From Polytrichum commune (Eukaryota > Streptophyta > Polytrichopsida > Polytrichales > Polytrichaceae): a stretch of 64,000 nt of DNA. The stretch covers positions 47,633,554-47,697,553 of the forward strand of contig OX485803.1 in NCBI GenBank assembly GCA_950295325.1, in the 5' to 3' direction. Positions within the stretch are counted from its first letter, which is position 1; each line of letters begins with the position of its first letter. Positions 1 through 11,344 of this stretch are shown here, in pieces. Below the pieces are notes generated by a model. The model saw nothing but the letters and a program-made list of their open reading frames with translations, ran no database searches and was not told the DNA's origin. The position numbers were made by a program, and so were the translations under genes.

Positions 1-459
1 TTTCGAGGAGTTTCATGTCGTGTTGTGAGATAAATTAGTGTTGAGCTCGAACGACGCTTTAGAATATGTTCTTGCAAAATGCGGTCAATCGCTCTTGCAA
101 GTAGGAGGAACTTCATGTCGATACCTTCGGCGAAAGTCGTGCGTGACGTGTCTTGTGAGATGAATTCGTGCAAATCTGGAGTAAGGTCCTCAAATAGTTT
201 TGGAATGTCTCCATGGAGTGAACTCAGCTGGATTCAACCTCGGGGATGTCTGAGGGTGCAATTTTGAATTTGAGAACGATCTTGAGCTGGAAGCAATATC
301 ACAGAATATATTCCTTCTGGTATCCATCTTTTTGGAGTGGGCTAGCTCGTTGAGTCGGTACTTTTACTGGATCAGAGCGGTTCAAACTTCGAGAAATTAA
401 AGGTGATCGTTACATGTGTTGCATAAGTTGAATTTCGAGAGTTGGTTTCTAGAGGACAT
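1..459. other. Unassigned upstream sequence
   Basis: No conserved coding region, RNA gene or mobile element is recognised here. It precedes the tandem duplication that leads into the isopropylmalate isomerase gene and may hold its distal promoter, but no regulatory motif can be supported. Confidence 0.4.
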
Positions 460-951
460 AAATGTTCTCTTTTCGTTCGTGTTCTTGTATTCGAGTATAA
501 TAATTAGATGAGCTGCAAAGAGGGTGCTAACTTCCTTTGCACAAAAGCCAAGCGCTGCACATAGTTTGATAGAGATGAGGTTCAGTAAGTGGGAAGATAG
601 ATTGAAAGTGACGCTCATTGCTTCTATTTGTTTGTGATGGCAGAGAGATAGAAGCTCTGCATTGGCATTAGTTTCATCATTTTATGTGACAAGTATACTG
701 TAATCGATACTTCTTCTCTTCGTTCGTGTTGTAGCATCAATCGACTATGAATATTAGATAAGCAGCGAAGAGCATGCGAGAAAAAATTGCGCCATAGCCA
801 GGGGCTGCACGGAATTCCATTAGAGACGAGGTTATGTAAGTGGAGATATGGATAGAGAGCGAAGCTAATTGCTTATCTTTGTTTGTGATGGCAGATGGAT
901 GGAGGCTTCGCAATAGCATCAGTTTCAGCATTTTACGGCACCCGAATGGCT
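460..951 (+). repeat. Tandem duplication (251-bp offset) over the isomerase gene start
   Basis: Two diverged copies lie head to tail at about 460-700 and 711-951. Landmarks shared in order are TTCGTTCGTGTT, GCTGCA, GAGATGAGGTT or GAGACGAGGTT, GTAAGTGG, TTTGTTTGTGATGGCAG and TTTCA-CATTTTA. The phrase GTGATGGCAG occurs at 634 and 885, giving the offset. The second copy contains the predicted start codon of the downstream gene. The first copy has an early stop in the matching position. Confidence 0.8.
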
Positions 952-3900
952 GGTGCTTTCAATACCTCCAACCTCCCTCTCACACAGCGGCGGCACCTGA
1001 GAGTGCGTGCTGCAGTACCTCCAGATCGTGAGCAGCTTCTGCATCGATACCCTGCCGCCACTGGATCGGCAAGCTTTTCAACCTACCTTAAGATTTCCCT
1101 CCAATTTTTGTAAGAATCTGGTCTGTCACAATCAGGATGGAGTCCAGTGTTATACATCCACCTTTGCACTGTTGTATAATAAAGCCTCAATAGTAGATGA
1201 AAGTGCTACAATTTCTGTTTTTGAATTAATCGAGTCTCCATGGCCAGTTTTTGAAGGTGACAAACTCGGCGTTGATCCGAGATCCTCGTTTTCTTCGAGT
1301 CAAATGTGTTGGCGTTAGTATGCCGCTGCCACTATTTGGATTCCAATAATTATATTGAGGAATGCTTATAAAAGTATAACAATTGCGTCCTGATGTGCGA
1401 CATCGAATCGATTCTGGATCAGCGTTGAGAATGAAGGATCGGGAGGCTAGGCAGGACTTCACATACATGGTTTTTCTGTGGTTATTTTATTCGAATTCCT
1501 CCCGTTTATTGCCGATTGTGCGGTTCAGGTGAAGATTCCCATGACAGCCACAGAGAAAATACTGGCAAATGCGTCTGAGAAGACAAAACTTGTGCCTGGA
1601 GAGAATGTGTGGGTGAAGGCAGATGTCCTCATGACTCACGATGTCAGCGGTCCTGGAGTCTTCGGTGTCTTCAAGAAGGAATTTGGTGAAAATGCGAAGG
1701 TTTGTCCCCCATGCTTGTGTATGGAAGCCCTTGTTAGAATTCTTGCAAAGAAATAAAGATATCCTTACTATGCACTTGCTTTATTATTAAAGCACTGCAA
1801 ATGCTCCAAGCAAAGTCAATACAGCACCTCTAACGAATGGATTTTTTCGTAAATTTATCCAGGTTTGGGATCGTGAGAAGATCGTGCTGATCCCTGACCA
1901 CTATATCTTTACAGAAGATGCGCGGGCAAACAGAAATGTAAACACCCTACGCGAGTTTGCCCACGAGCAAAACATAAAGTACTTCTATGATATCACTGAT
2001 CGGAGCGACTTCCGGGTAAATCAGGAGTCGCCATTTTTGTTGATTTAGTAGCTAGGGTTTATATAGAGTTTATGGTATGAAAGAAGGTGCGAGGGAGATC
2101 CAGACGTTGTGGAAGGCTGAAAGGAGTTTGTAATTTATTCAAATGATGCAGGCTAATCCAGATTACAAAGGAGTTTGTCACGTGGCGCTCGCAGAAGAGG
2201 GTCACTGCCGTCCAGGGGAGGTACAATCCAGTTTACAGTATGAGATCCTTCGCTACATGATGCTTCTATTTGCAAGGTAGAGTTATAGTACTTTCCCTCG
2301 AGTCATAATAAGGTGTCCTGGACTGGATGGGTTTAGGTGCTTTTTGGTGCAGATTCTCACACTTGCACTGCTGGAGCTTTTGGACAATTTGGAACTGGAG
2401 TAGGCCACTCTGATGCAGGATTCATCATGGGGACAGGCAAACTGCTCATCAAGGTTTGCTTTCCTCGCTTTTTGTCAAACCTTCGCTTTACGCTAAAGTG
2501 AGCCCACCAATTTATGCGTAGAAAAATCCTGTGTTGAAGCATTACGAGCAGAAGGAAGAATGTAACAGTCGAGATAAACCTGTGACTTGCTGGATATTTT
2601 TGTCCCTTAGGTGCCACCAACACTGAGGTTTGTGCTCGACGGGGAGATGCCAAAGCACTTGCTAGCCAAGGATCTTATACTGCAGGTATGTATGTTGGCC
2701 GTTACTGATGATGAGGTATGACTTATCAACGTTCTTGTTTCTTACACCTAGACAGTGGAATTAAAGTCAATCTGTTTGATAATTCTACGAGAGTCTAAGT
2801 GAAGATCATATGTGTGCATGGATTACCTGAATTTCTTCCTGTTTAAAGAGTTATACCTACCTGCATTGAATGGGGAAATGAACTCTTTGAATCTCGAATG
2901 GAGGCTGTCTAGTGCAGCAAATCCTCGCCAATCTGATAGGCTTTGCTCATCAGAATATAATCCAGATTGTCAAGCAACTTGCCTTGTGAATGTTAAAAAT
3001 CATCCATGCATCTGTGATAATTTGTCAGAATCAGATTAACTACTTTATGACAAGTTCTATTCTCTTGAAAGTTTTAAGGACCTACACTGTAGTCATGTGT
3101 AACAAAGTCTGGATACATGCCTCGGTTCAAGGTCCTTTGTATTTGCAGATTATTGGTGAAATTGGTGTAGCTGGTGCAACCTATCGAGCCATGGAATTTG
3201 TTGGAACAACAGTTGATGCTATGACTGTAAGTTGCTACATCTGCCCCCAGAGGAATTATTCTACTTCTTTAAAGTTCAGGATTTCCAGCCTTACTAGGAG
3301 TAAAATCTCTTAGACCCTTTACTCAAATAGAGTAGTATCTTTATGCCCTAATATATAGCTCGGATCGTCCTCTGTTGCGGTATTCTAACTATAGATTATC
3401 GTAATTGCCAACTATAACATGACTGTGGGTTTGGCATTTTGCATCCAATATGATCCTTAGATTTTGACATGGTAGTGATTGGTTTAATTTTCGCTCAGCG
3501 TGGGGTCACTGGGAATTGTACTCTCTGAGTCATGTTTTCATTAAACCACCCTAATTTTTGTAGATGGAGGACAGAATGACGTTATGTAACATGGTGGTCG
3601 AAGCTGGCGGTAAGAATGGATTTGTACCTGCTGATGCCACCACATTCAAGTACTTAGAAGGAAAAACGACAAAGCCATATCAGACTAATTCCAGCGATGG
3701 CAATGCCAGGTATATATAACTATCAAAACTGTGTATCTTTATTCTTTCTCGTTTTACGGTTGATATGTCGATGACCTAATACTCTGAAATAATCTGAGTT
3801 GTGCCTCCTAAACAGGTAGATATTTCATCAGCAATTTCCTGTGGTAGTTCTCATGATGTATTGGGAGTCTGTTGCACCGCATGAGATAATGGGAATACTA

Positions 3901-5934
3901 AGCTTCATCGTCCTCAGTATTAATGATGACTTTGTGTTTCCAATTTCAGCTATTTACAAGAATATAGATTCGATGTGTCAAAGATAGAGCCCCTTGTTGC
4001 GAAGGTAAATTTCACCAGCTCTTCCCCTGATTTTCCTTCACAGAAATGTTGGGTCGCTCTGAATATGATAAGATTCTGGCCTGTATGCCCCTGGATTGAT
4101 GTAGATCTCAGGGTAGTTCTTTTGGCGAGAGGAATCTATACTTATCAGGACTTCAGGGAACTAGATTATATCATCCAGTTGAAAGTTATATACTCTGTTT
4201 CTTGCAATCTTGAATTTCCTTCACTCTGCTTATATAGTTGGTGATTTTGATCTGTTACAGCCACATTCCCCTGGCAATAGGGCCTTGGCACAGGAGTGCA
4301 AGGATGTGAAAATTGACCGTGTCTACATTGGTTCGTGTACTGGTGGAAAAACTGAGGATTTTGTTGCAGCTGCGAAGCTCCTGGCTATGACAGTGAGTTG
4401 AATGTGATTGTGTCAATCAGGCTTGGGCAGGCAACTATCTGTGCAAGCATCAACAGGGGTCAACATCTTTAGAAGCTGGTTCGCAGCTGCTAAAATATTC
4501 TAAGAATCAATATTCTAGATTTTCTTTCGATGCATTTGTGTGATTAAAAATTCCAAGAATTTTTATAAATCTTCTTCAGAAGTGGATATTTATAGCCAGG
4601 TGTTCTGGATGGTAACCCCCTGCAGCATTGAAACAGTTGCTTCTAAACAGCTCCAAAAACGACAATCGAAAGTGTCAACCTTCCCTAATTCAGACACAAA
4701 TGGTTTCAATACTCTCCTCTCAATGAGTTCTCTTTCCAAGAATATTGCTCCTCTTTGTAATATAACAAATCATCAATTCATCAAAAGCAATTAAGGTTCA
4801 GAATAATGAAAACCACCCTGGGCAACCATAGTGCACTCTTTCATGTTTGACTTTGCACTAGGTTTCTAGAGTGTCGTTTGAAATTCAGCCGCTCAAATCG
4901 GCTTTGGCATTTTCAAGGTGTCCTGGTTGTACATGTTCATAACATTATTTAGCAGTGTGCGTTCATTCAAGTGGATATAACCATGTGATGCCCCAACCTA
5001 GTGCTTTAATCTGACTCTCCTTGCACTAGGTTGGGGCATCCAATAGTTATATTCTCAGGGCCCACATGAATGAACGCACTGCTTAATAATGTTATGTTAC
5101 TTTCATTTGCACCCAAAAATTGATTATTAATGGACTTGTTGCTGGTGTGATTTTAGGGGCAGCAGGTGAAGGTGCCAACCTTCCTCGTCCCTGCAACACA
5201 CAAGGTGTGGATGGACCTGTACACAACACCGGTACCCGGGACTAGTGACGGAAAGACGTGTGCGGAAGTGTTTGAGCAAGCAGGTTGCGAGACTCCGGCT
5301 GCTCCAGGTTGTTCCGCCTGTGTGGGTGGCCCTCGTGATACATACGCCCGCATGAATGAAGCCCATGAGGTACTACATCCTGCCAAGTGATTTTTGAGAC
5401 GGATTTGTTTCCAACAACATAAGTAGTTCATAGTCTGGTACTTTTTCCCGCAGATGTATCAATGAACTGGGAGAACTGACTGCTAGTTACAGATGAACCG
5501 GCTGGTTTGGGAAATAACCAATTCAAATTCAAGACTTCAGGATAATTACCAACCCATTTAGAAGAATTTACAGAATATTCTCTGAATTATGTAAAGGAAA
5601 AGCCGAACGATGTCAACATGTAACTGGTTGATCTTGGAAACTACTAGGTTCTCGGCCGATTATGCCCTCAAATCTACCCTGACATTGAGATCATGTATCA
5701 ATGTTGTCTAGGTTTATGTACTGTGTCGGTCGATTCACCCATTCCCTCCTACTCCGATTTTCATAGTGAGGATAAATAATGTTTCCGTGACTGCAGGTTT
5801 GTGTTTCTACGACGAATCGAAATTTCCCTGGACGGATGGGTAGTAGGGATGCGCACATTTATCTGGCATCGCCATACACTGCTGCAGCATCTGCGCTTAC
5901 GGGATATGTCACAGATCCTCGCAAGTTTTTGTAG
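895..5934 (+). CDS. IIL1: 3-isopropylmalate dehydratase (isopropylmalate isomerase) large subunit, 12 exons
   Basis: Aconitase-family subunit that isomerises 2- to 3-isopropylmalate in plastid leucine synthesis (and related chain elongation) with a small subunit; plastid location is inferred from the family and the N-terminus. Exons: 895-1068, 1529-1699, 1863-2015, 2152-2220, 2337-2453, 2611-2685, 3149-3226, 3564-3709, 3950-4004, 4261-4392, 5157-5369, 5797-5934; phases join to one frame of about 506 residues, close to the ~509 of the Arabidopsis protein. The first ~55 residues are basic and Ser/Ala-rich like a transit peptide. The 4Fe-4S ligands are visible as GSCTGG (Cys~372) and GCSACVGG (Cys~442, ~445). 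[26 protein letters not shown] and [12 protein letters not shown] are family hallmarks. All introns are GT-AG except intron 1, where the best join uses a GC donor at 1069; a GT donor at 1015 would shorten exon 1 by 18 codons. The start ATG at 895 is the least certain element; Met at 946 is possible. Confidence 0.93.
4938..5096. repeat. MITE-like hairpin in isomerase intron 10
   Basis: The outer arms, 4938-4969 and about 5067-5096, are inverted copies beginning CATAACATTATT. The inner arms, 4987-5004 and 5023-5040, are a perfect 18-bp inverted repeat (GATGCCCCAACCTAGTGC). The whole segment can fold into one long stem with an 18-nt loop and one asymmetric gap. No convincing target duplication is visible. 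A small fold-back transposon is the simplest reading. Confidence 0.8.
5460..5695. repeat. Left arm of long inverted repeat around isomerase last exon
   Basis: This part of intron 11 matches the reverse complement of 6066-6303 over about 235 bp. Shared blocks in order include CAATGAA, GAGAAC, ATGAACCGG, AAGACTTCAGGA, GATGTCAACATGTAAC, CTTGGAAAC and GATTATGCCC. The arms begin and end at corresponding points. They enclose the terminal coding exon at 5797-5934. Confidence 0.85.
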
Positions 5935-6065
5935 GAGTGTCCATGCCTATAATTCAAGGAATACCGGAGGTTGTCGGCCATTTAACCCTGCCGCAAATCC
6001 GATGACCCCCTATATGTGAAGGTCAAGCCTTTGTAAAATCTATAGTTGAGGGTTATGGCATGAGC

Positions 6066-6303
6066 ATGCCATGTACCAGTGTCCGGAAAGATTTTTGGGC
6101 ATAATCAGTTGAGATCCTAGTGTTTCCAAGTCCGACTGGTTACATGTTGACATCTTTTGGTTTTTTATTTATTGATTTGAAGTATATTTTATGAATTCCT
6201 CTAAAATGATGGGTAATTTTTCCTGAAGTCTTAACTTCAACTGGTTATGTCTCAAACTCAACCGGTTCATTTGTATCCGGCGGTCGGTTCTCTCCATTCA
6301 TTG
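6066..6303. repeat. Right arm of long inverted repeat around isomerase last exon
   Basis: This is the inverted partner of 5460-5695, lying 130 bp beyond the stop codon, so probably in or just after the 3' UTR. Conserved blocks read GGGCATAATC, GTTACATGTTGACATC, TCCTGAAGTCTT and CCGGTTCAT on this strand. Confidence 0.85.
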
Positions 6304-7149
6304 TCATGGAATGGTGTATAGTCGAACCACCTAATCCTGATGAGGACCTCATTGGGAATCTATAGGGTGCCATAATTTCGATGAGGCTTGGACAAAAGTT
6401 CAATTAGACTAGGATTGAATTTCGACCAGGTTGGAATCAATAGTGTCATGACACATGTCTTTGTTTTGAGTGCTAAAGTGAGGAGGAATGAGTGGTTATC
6501 GCAGACCCTAAAAATTAGTAATATGTTTGGGTCAACTTTTGGCTTTAAAAACTCATAATAATTTTAGTCTAAGGAATAAAATTACCGGAAAATTTCTAGT
6601 CCTCTTGATTTCTATCTTCCTACACGGGTTGCGCTGCCTTATATTTCTTTAGATTTGGCGCAAAATCCCTTAAGTGATCGGTTATGGGTGCCTCTACTCT
6701 ACCACATAACCATGCCAAAACCCTGTACATGCCAAAACCATGTCAAAACCCTGCCAAAACCATGCCAAAGCCTTGCTAAACCATGTAACATCATGCTCAT
6801 GGCAATCAAAGTGCACGGGATAGCATATTCTCTTATAAGCAATTTCTCAATTTTTTTTTAAAGAGCTTGGAAGTCTTGTCGTAGACCATGTGTTGAGAAA
6901 AAAAATCCTTTTATATAACAAGAACTGAAACCCACTTACATACACACACACTGTAACTATCTTTCGATTACAACATTTTCACCACCAATGGATTCCTCCT
7001 GTCATTTCCTACAAAGATATAGTACACTCAAATTCTGTATGAAAAATGTAACGGACTAAATATAGGTGCTAAAAATACTAACAAAGGCGGCTTCCATCTG
7101 TTTCAGAAGAGTAGTCGACACCCCTAGAAGGACATTTGATCATGATAAA
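6304..7149. other. Intergenic, with a short CCATGCCAAAAC-type tandem repeat
   Basis: No gene is recognised. At about 6710-6785 an imperfect 11-12-bp unit of the type CCATGCCAAAAC is repeated six to seven times. The stretch separates two convergent genes, the isomerase (+) and the MIC10-like gene (-), so it holds both 3' ends. Confidence 0.5.
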
Positions 7150-7449
7150 TCATGAGCCAGGCCACTTGGGTAACGAGGGAAGCTTGAAGTCACCAAAGAG
7201 TTTGAGAGCATCCATGTATGCAGATCCCAAGCCTGCACCTGCACCAAATGCAACAGCTGCCCACCTTGTGGTTGGACTCCTGAACAGGAGAAGCGCTCCA
7301 GCTGCCCCTGACATGGATCCATACACAAAGCGCCTGAGCACCAAATCAAGGCATGCATCATACTGCTCGTCCACCTGTAGTTGTGACGGTCGCGGCTTGC
7401 TAATGAGGTCCCTGCTTATCTCCTTAAAGCTCCTTGGACCATCTGCCAT
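7150..7449 (-). CDS. MIC10: MIC10-like MICOS subunit (DUF543), 99 aa
   Basis: Small inner mitochondrial membrane protein that shapes cristae junctions as part of the MICOS complex. The start is the ATG at 7449-7447; upstream in-frame sequence has only a TTG and does not resemble the family. Residues ~22-30 (YDACLDLVLRR) match the conserved N-terminal W/YDxCxD segment. Two hydrophobic segments follow: the first contains YGSMSGAAGALLLF with spaced glycines, the second is WAAVAFGAGAGLGSAY, which carries the GxGxGxG-type motif used for oligomerisation. Between them is the short basic RSPTTR turn. The length is typical for plant MIC10, with a slightly extended Lys/Pro-rich tail (residues ~85-99). 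The coding region is intron-free here. Family call is from recognised motifs; function is by homology. Confidence 0.85.
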   Translation of the reverse strand: MADGPRSFKEISRDLISKPRPSQLQVDEQYDACLDLVLRRFVYGSMSGAAGALLLFRSPTTRWAAVAFGAGAGLGSAYMDALKLFGDFKLPSLPKWPGS

Positions 7450-10400
7450 AAGGTAGAAATACCGTAACCCACCCGTGAAAATAAGGTGATTTGCATTGAA
7501 GATCTGGTCTGGCAATCATGAGGTAATTTTCCAAGATAGATGACAAGGATTCATGAAGAATGAATGCAAGTTGTTTCATATTTTTCTGCCTTGTACAAAA
7601 AATGCGACAATTTTTCAAAGTGGAAAGTTGTCCAAACCCCTACTCGTTCACTAGATTCTCCCTACACTGAACACGGTAATCCGCATTTCCACACATAACA
7701 TTGCCTAAATCTGCTACCTCATGAGTACATTACCACTTGACTCCCATTGGTTACACGAAGTGTACACGCATTGAAGTTGTTGCTGAGCCATGATCGGTTT
7801 TAGAAATGGCAATTCACCATTATGACAGTGGTCTAGTGCACGGTTAGAGGGTGGTTAACGGGTTATGGTATTTCTACCTCAATTATTAGGTAAGCGGACC
7901 TTATATATATATATATATATGTGAATATCAATAATTTTTTTTCTTTGGTTGAGACAAACGAAACGAGATTTATTTTATTACCCAGAAAAAAAAGGCAGGT
8001 CACTAAGACCCGAAGAGAGAGAGAGAGTGGGGAAACTCTATTGGGTTCATGTGGTGGAACCACAAAATTGCAAGAAGGATGAGCAACCTAGGCATGATTA
8101 TCTAGGCCAACATTGGGTGCCTGATTGTTTTGATTTTAGAATTTGGATGAAGTAGTTTGTTAGATTGTGGGTGAACCAAACTTTAGAATTCAAGTGCTCG
8201 TCTTACTAAACGGACTCGTCATTATTTGAATGGTGTATGGTTAAGTGTACCGGATATAAGAATGGACATCATACAAACATGGACCAAATAACCATGGACA
8301 ACAAAGTGGATGACTTGGGGTCCGTTCATCTACTCGACCTGGTGTTTAGTCATAATTGATGAACTCATGGATCGAATGTGAAAATTATGGATGATATTGT
8401 ATCTCCTTGCATGAAAATCTGTGAAGAGTTTGAAAACAATTTCGCTCTTGGACAAGAGGCTAGTTATGTGGTTTAAAAGATATTGAATTAGGTGCCCAAG
8501 TTTTTTTTAACCATTCTAGGCTAATATTCAACGTAATTGGGAGGGCAGACCTATATGATCATTGAATAATAACAAGAATCTTTACTTCGGCAGTGAATGA
8601 CATTTCGTATGAGCTTCAAAAATTATGGGATAGCTAGCTACGGGCATGATTTGGATTTGCTAATCATCTCAAACTATTGTATGTTTCATATCCTTCAAGA
8701 TCCTGGTGCAAAGAGGAAAGTGTCCGTTTGAGGCCGACTTAACCTTAGCATGCAAGTGCAATGTTTATTAGAAAAGCATGAGAACTTCTGATTCCAAAGT
8801 TGCTATAACATATTCTTAAGTAGCCTAATTAGGTTCCAATGCAAATGGAACAATTGTCAGGTAATCTGAATAACCTAAGAGTTAATCCGTCGGGGAAGCA
8901 CCTCTTCAATTCAATTGAATCCTGGTAGATTGAAGGCGGCTTTGTGTCCGAAGACAAGTATCAATGAGGTGTCGACTAATAAGAGGTAGCCACTTGACTA
9001 TGTTCAGCATTCATGCATATACAATCAAGGGATGTTGATCCTTGAAAGTTTTAATTCTTGAAGCTTAAATAGAAAGAGAACATCCTTGCACATACTTAAG
9101 AATGTTATGCATGGCCTCTGTTACTTTCATGGGGTTGCCACACACAACTAGAGCTCGAGCTCAAGTTCAAGCTCGCAAGTTTGTATCTAAATTTCTGGGC
9201 TGCAAATTTTAAGTGTGTATCATCACTGCTGCCATAAATTATAATCATAATTACTGCTTATTTTCAGTTCATATTCTGGTAATATCTACTTGAAGGTTGA
9301 GTACAAACCTTGTACATAGTTAAGGAATTGGGAATTTCAAATGTTAGCTTCTCACATCTGGAAATTGCTATGCACAGCGATTGTGTTACAGATGGTCTGG
9401 TACCTGATGGCATGGTAAATCAGGGCACACAAATGCCAGTGTTGATTTTTCTTGGAATAGGGTATCCTTGAATAGAAAATTTCTCCAGGTTCAAGTTTTT
9501 TGATGCTTTGAAGAGACAACCCTGCGACTATACACCACTGTTTGATGTCAAAGCCGGTTCACAGAGAATTTCTGTTGGTTTTGTGCTCTCTCCAGAAGCC
9601 TTCCTTGCAGATGGAAGTATTATAAAACAATGTGGTGAACAAATAATTTAGACGTCATGACCTCATGAATTTGGCATGGTACTCTTACAGCAGATATATA
9701 TTATGTACTTACTGCACAAAGCATCTCATGATTCTGAAGCTTATTGACATCCCTGGCAAAAGTGAACCCAATCCACCTAAAGTAAGGCGACGAAATCAGG
9801 AATGATCATCGAGTCTGAATCAAGCACTTGTTTCGTTTATAATACCGGGCTGTTTTGACTTATTAATTTGCTATACATCCAGTAGTTATCTTCGTTAATG
9901 CGGCTGGGCGTTGGATATACAGATTTGCTCAAACTTGATTAAGTTTTAGGATGAAATATAATTTTATCTTACCTTCCAGCAACAATCAGCTAGGGCGACA
10001 TGCCCTTTGAGGACAGAGCGACACATGTTTAACCCATCATGACTCAGGCGTGTAAACCAAGAGTCATCATGGTCTCCAAAAGGTCGGTTCATCCTAGCTT
10101 GACGACCTTTCAGGCCCTTCTAAGCTTAAAAAAAATGCCGGTCATTCGAATCTTATATCCAATCCAGAAATTGACATGTGCAAGAAACTTTGTTTGAAAT
10201 TTCTATGAAGCTGAACAGTAGCTTAGCTCATTAAGTTGTCTCTCACCTGATTCCGACAATCTGGCCTACTTCGGTAGATCTTAGGTCGATGTCGTCTTCA
10301 TCCATCTTAGCGTTGTGGTAGCTCTAAGCCTGTTTTGGTGCACTTTATGTGAGTAGCTATGGCGATGAAGAGTCACAAGGAGGGAAGCAGAACGTCAACA

Positions 10401-11344
10401 GGCTTCCGTGCTATCCTCTTTGCTTTGACTACTCCAGGTGGCGCTCTCTGAATGGCTTCTCCCTTGCCTAATCTCACCTGGCAGGTAGAGATTCCGGGAG
10501 GCTGGGCAGTAATCATATCGATGAGACTTCTCACCAACGGGTTTATTGGTGCGCCCCTTTGCCTCACATTTCTGGGTCCTCACGCCCACCCCCCGATCTG
10601 CTCCACCGTGGGCAGATCAAGCCTCGCATGAGGTGACTCCAGGGTTGTCGGTAGCAAAATTCAGGCTGGTGATTTCACCTCTTCACATTCTTAATTTCCT
10701 CTTGCTACTATGATTTCTATATCATTACAAATTGATTGACAGTGCAACTCCATATGTTGGTGAGTCTAGGTGTCTAAGGGTTAGTATAATTGAATGCAAT
10801 GGTCGACTCTGTGTTCGAATTGGCGATGATCTTCGTGAGCTGCAAGGTACATCATGCAGGGAGTTGAATCGATGTATGTTCATTTCCATTAACTGAGCAT
10901 GTTGAGATTGTTGCAACATCGACAGCAAACCAGCGATTTCTCACAAACGACGTCAATGCGCGAAGCGAACTTTGCACACTGAAGAAAGGAAGGAAGATAA
11001 CTGAATTGCCAAGACTTTCACCTCACAGAATCTACCAAATGATTGATCACCATGCACATATGCACAGAAACATTCCAAATAAAAAAGATGTCATCAGAAG
11101 ATCCAGACGTCTCGGAGCCTGTTGCAACTTCTCGCCTGTTCAACTATTTATGCCTCCACGAATTAATTGAAGAACTGGCCATGAAATCCTACTGCGTGCG
11201 GATCTGCCTGCGGCGTACATGACTTGTTACAAACCTAAGGTATAATTTGGTGTTCCAGGGGCACCTCTTCTTATGAAATCACAAACATCATCATCAGGAG
11301 CTGTGAGTTAGCACCGAGTGTACTCTCGAAGAACACAACAAGGA
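7450..11344. other. Intergenic, no gene recognised
   Basis: There is no coding sequence I can support over about 3.9 kb. A (TA)n microsatellite lies at 7901-7920 and a short GA run near 8017-8029. The segment at 10370-10640 is richer in G and C, with an open frame on the - strand that I do not recognise. The last few hundred bases probably include the 5' UTR and promoter of the RING gene. Confidence 0.4.

Noticed and set aside
5127-5431. Antisense open frames opposite isomerase exon 11
   Set aside because: They mirror the well-supported spliced exon on the other strand.
10373-10589. Overlapping 64-residue - strand frames as a gene
   Set aside because: They are short, have no homologue I recognise, and lack splice or start context.
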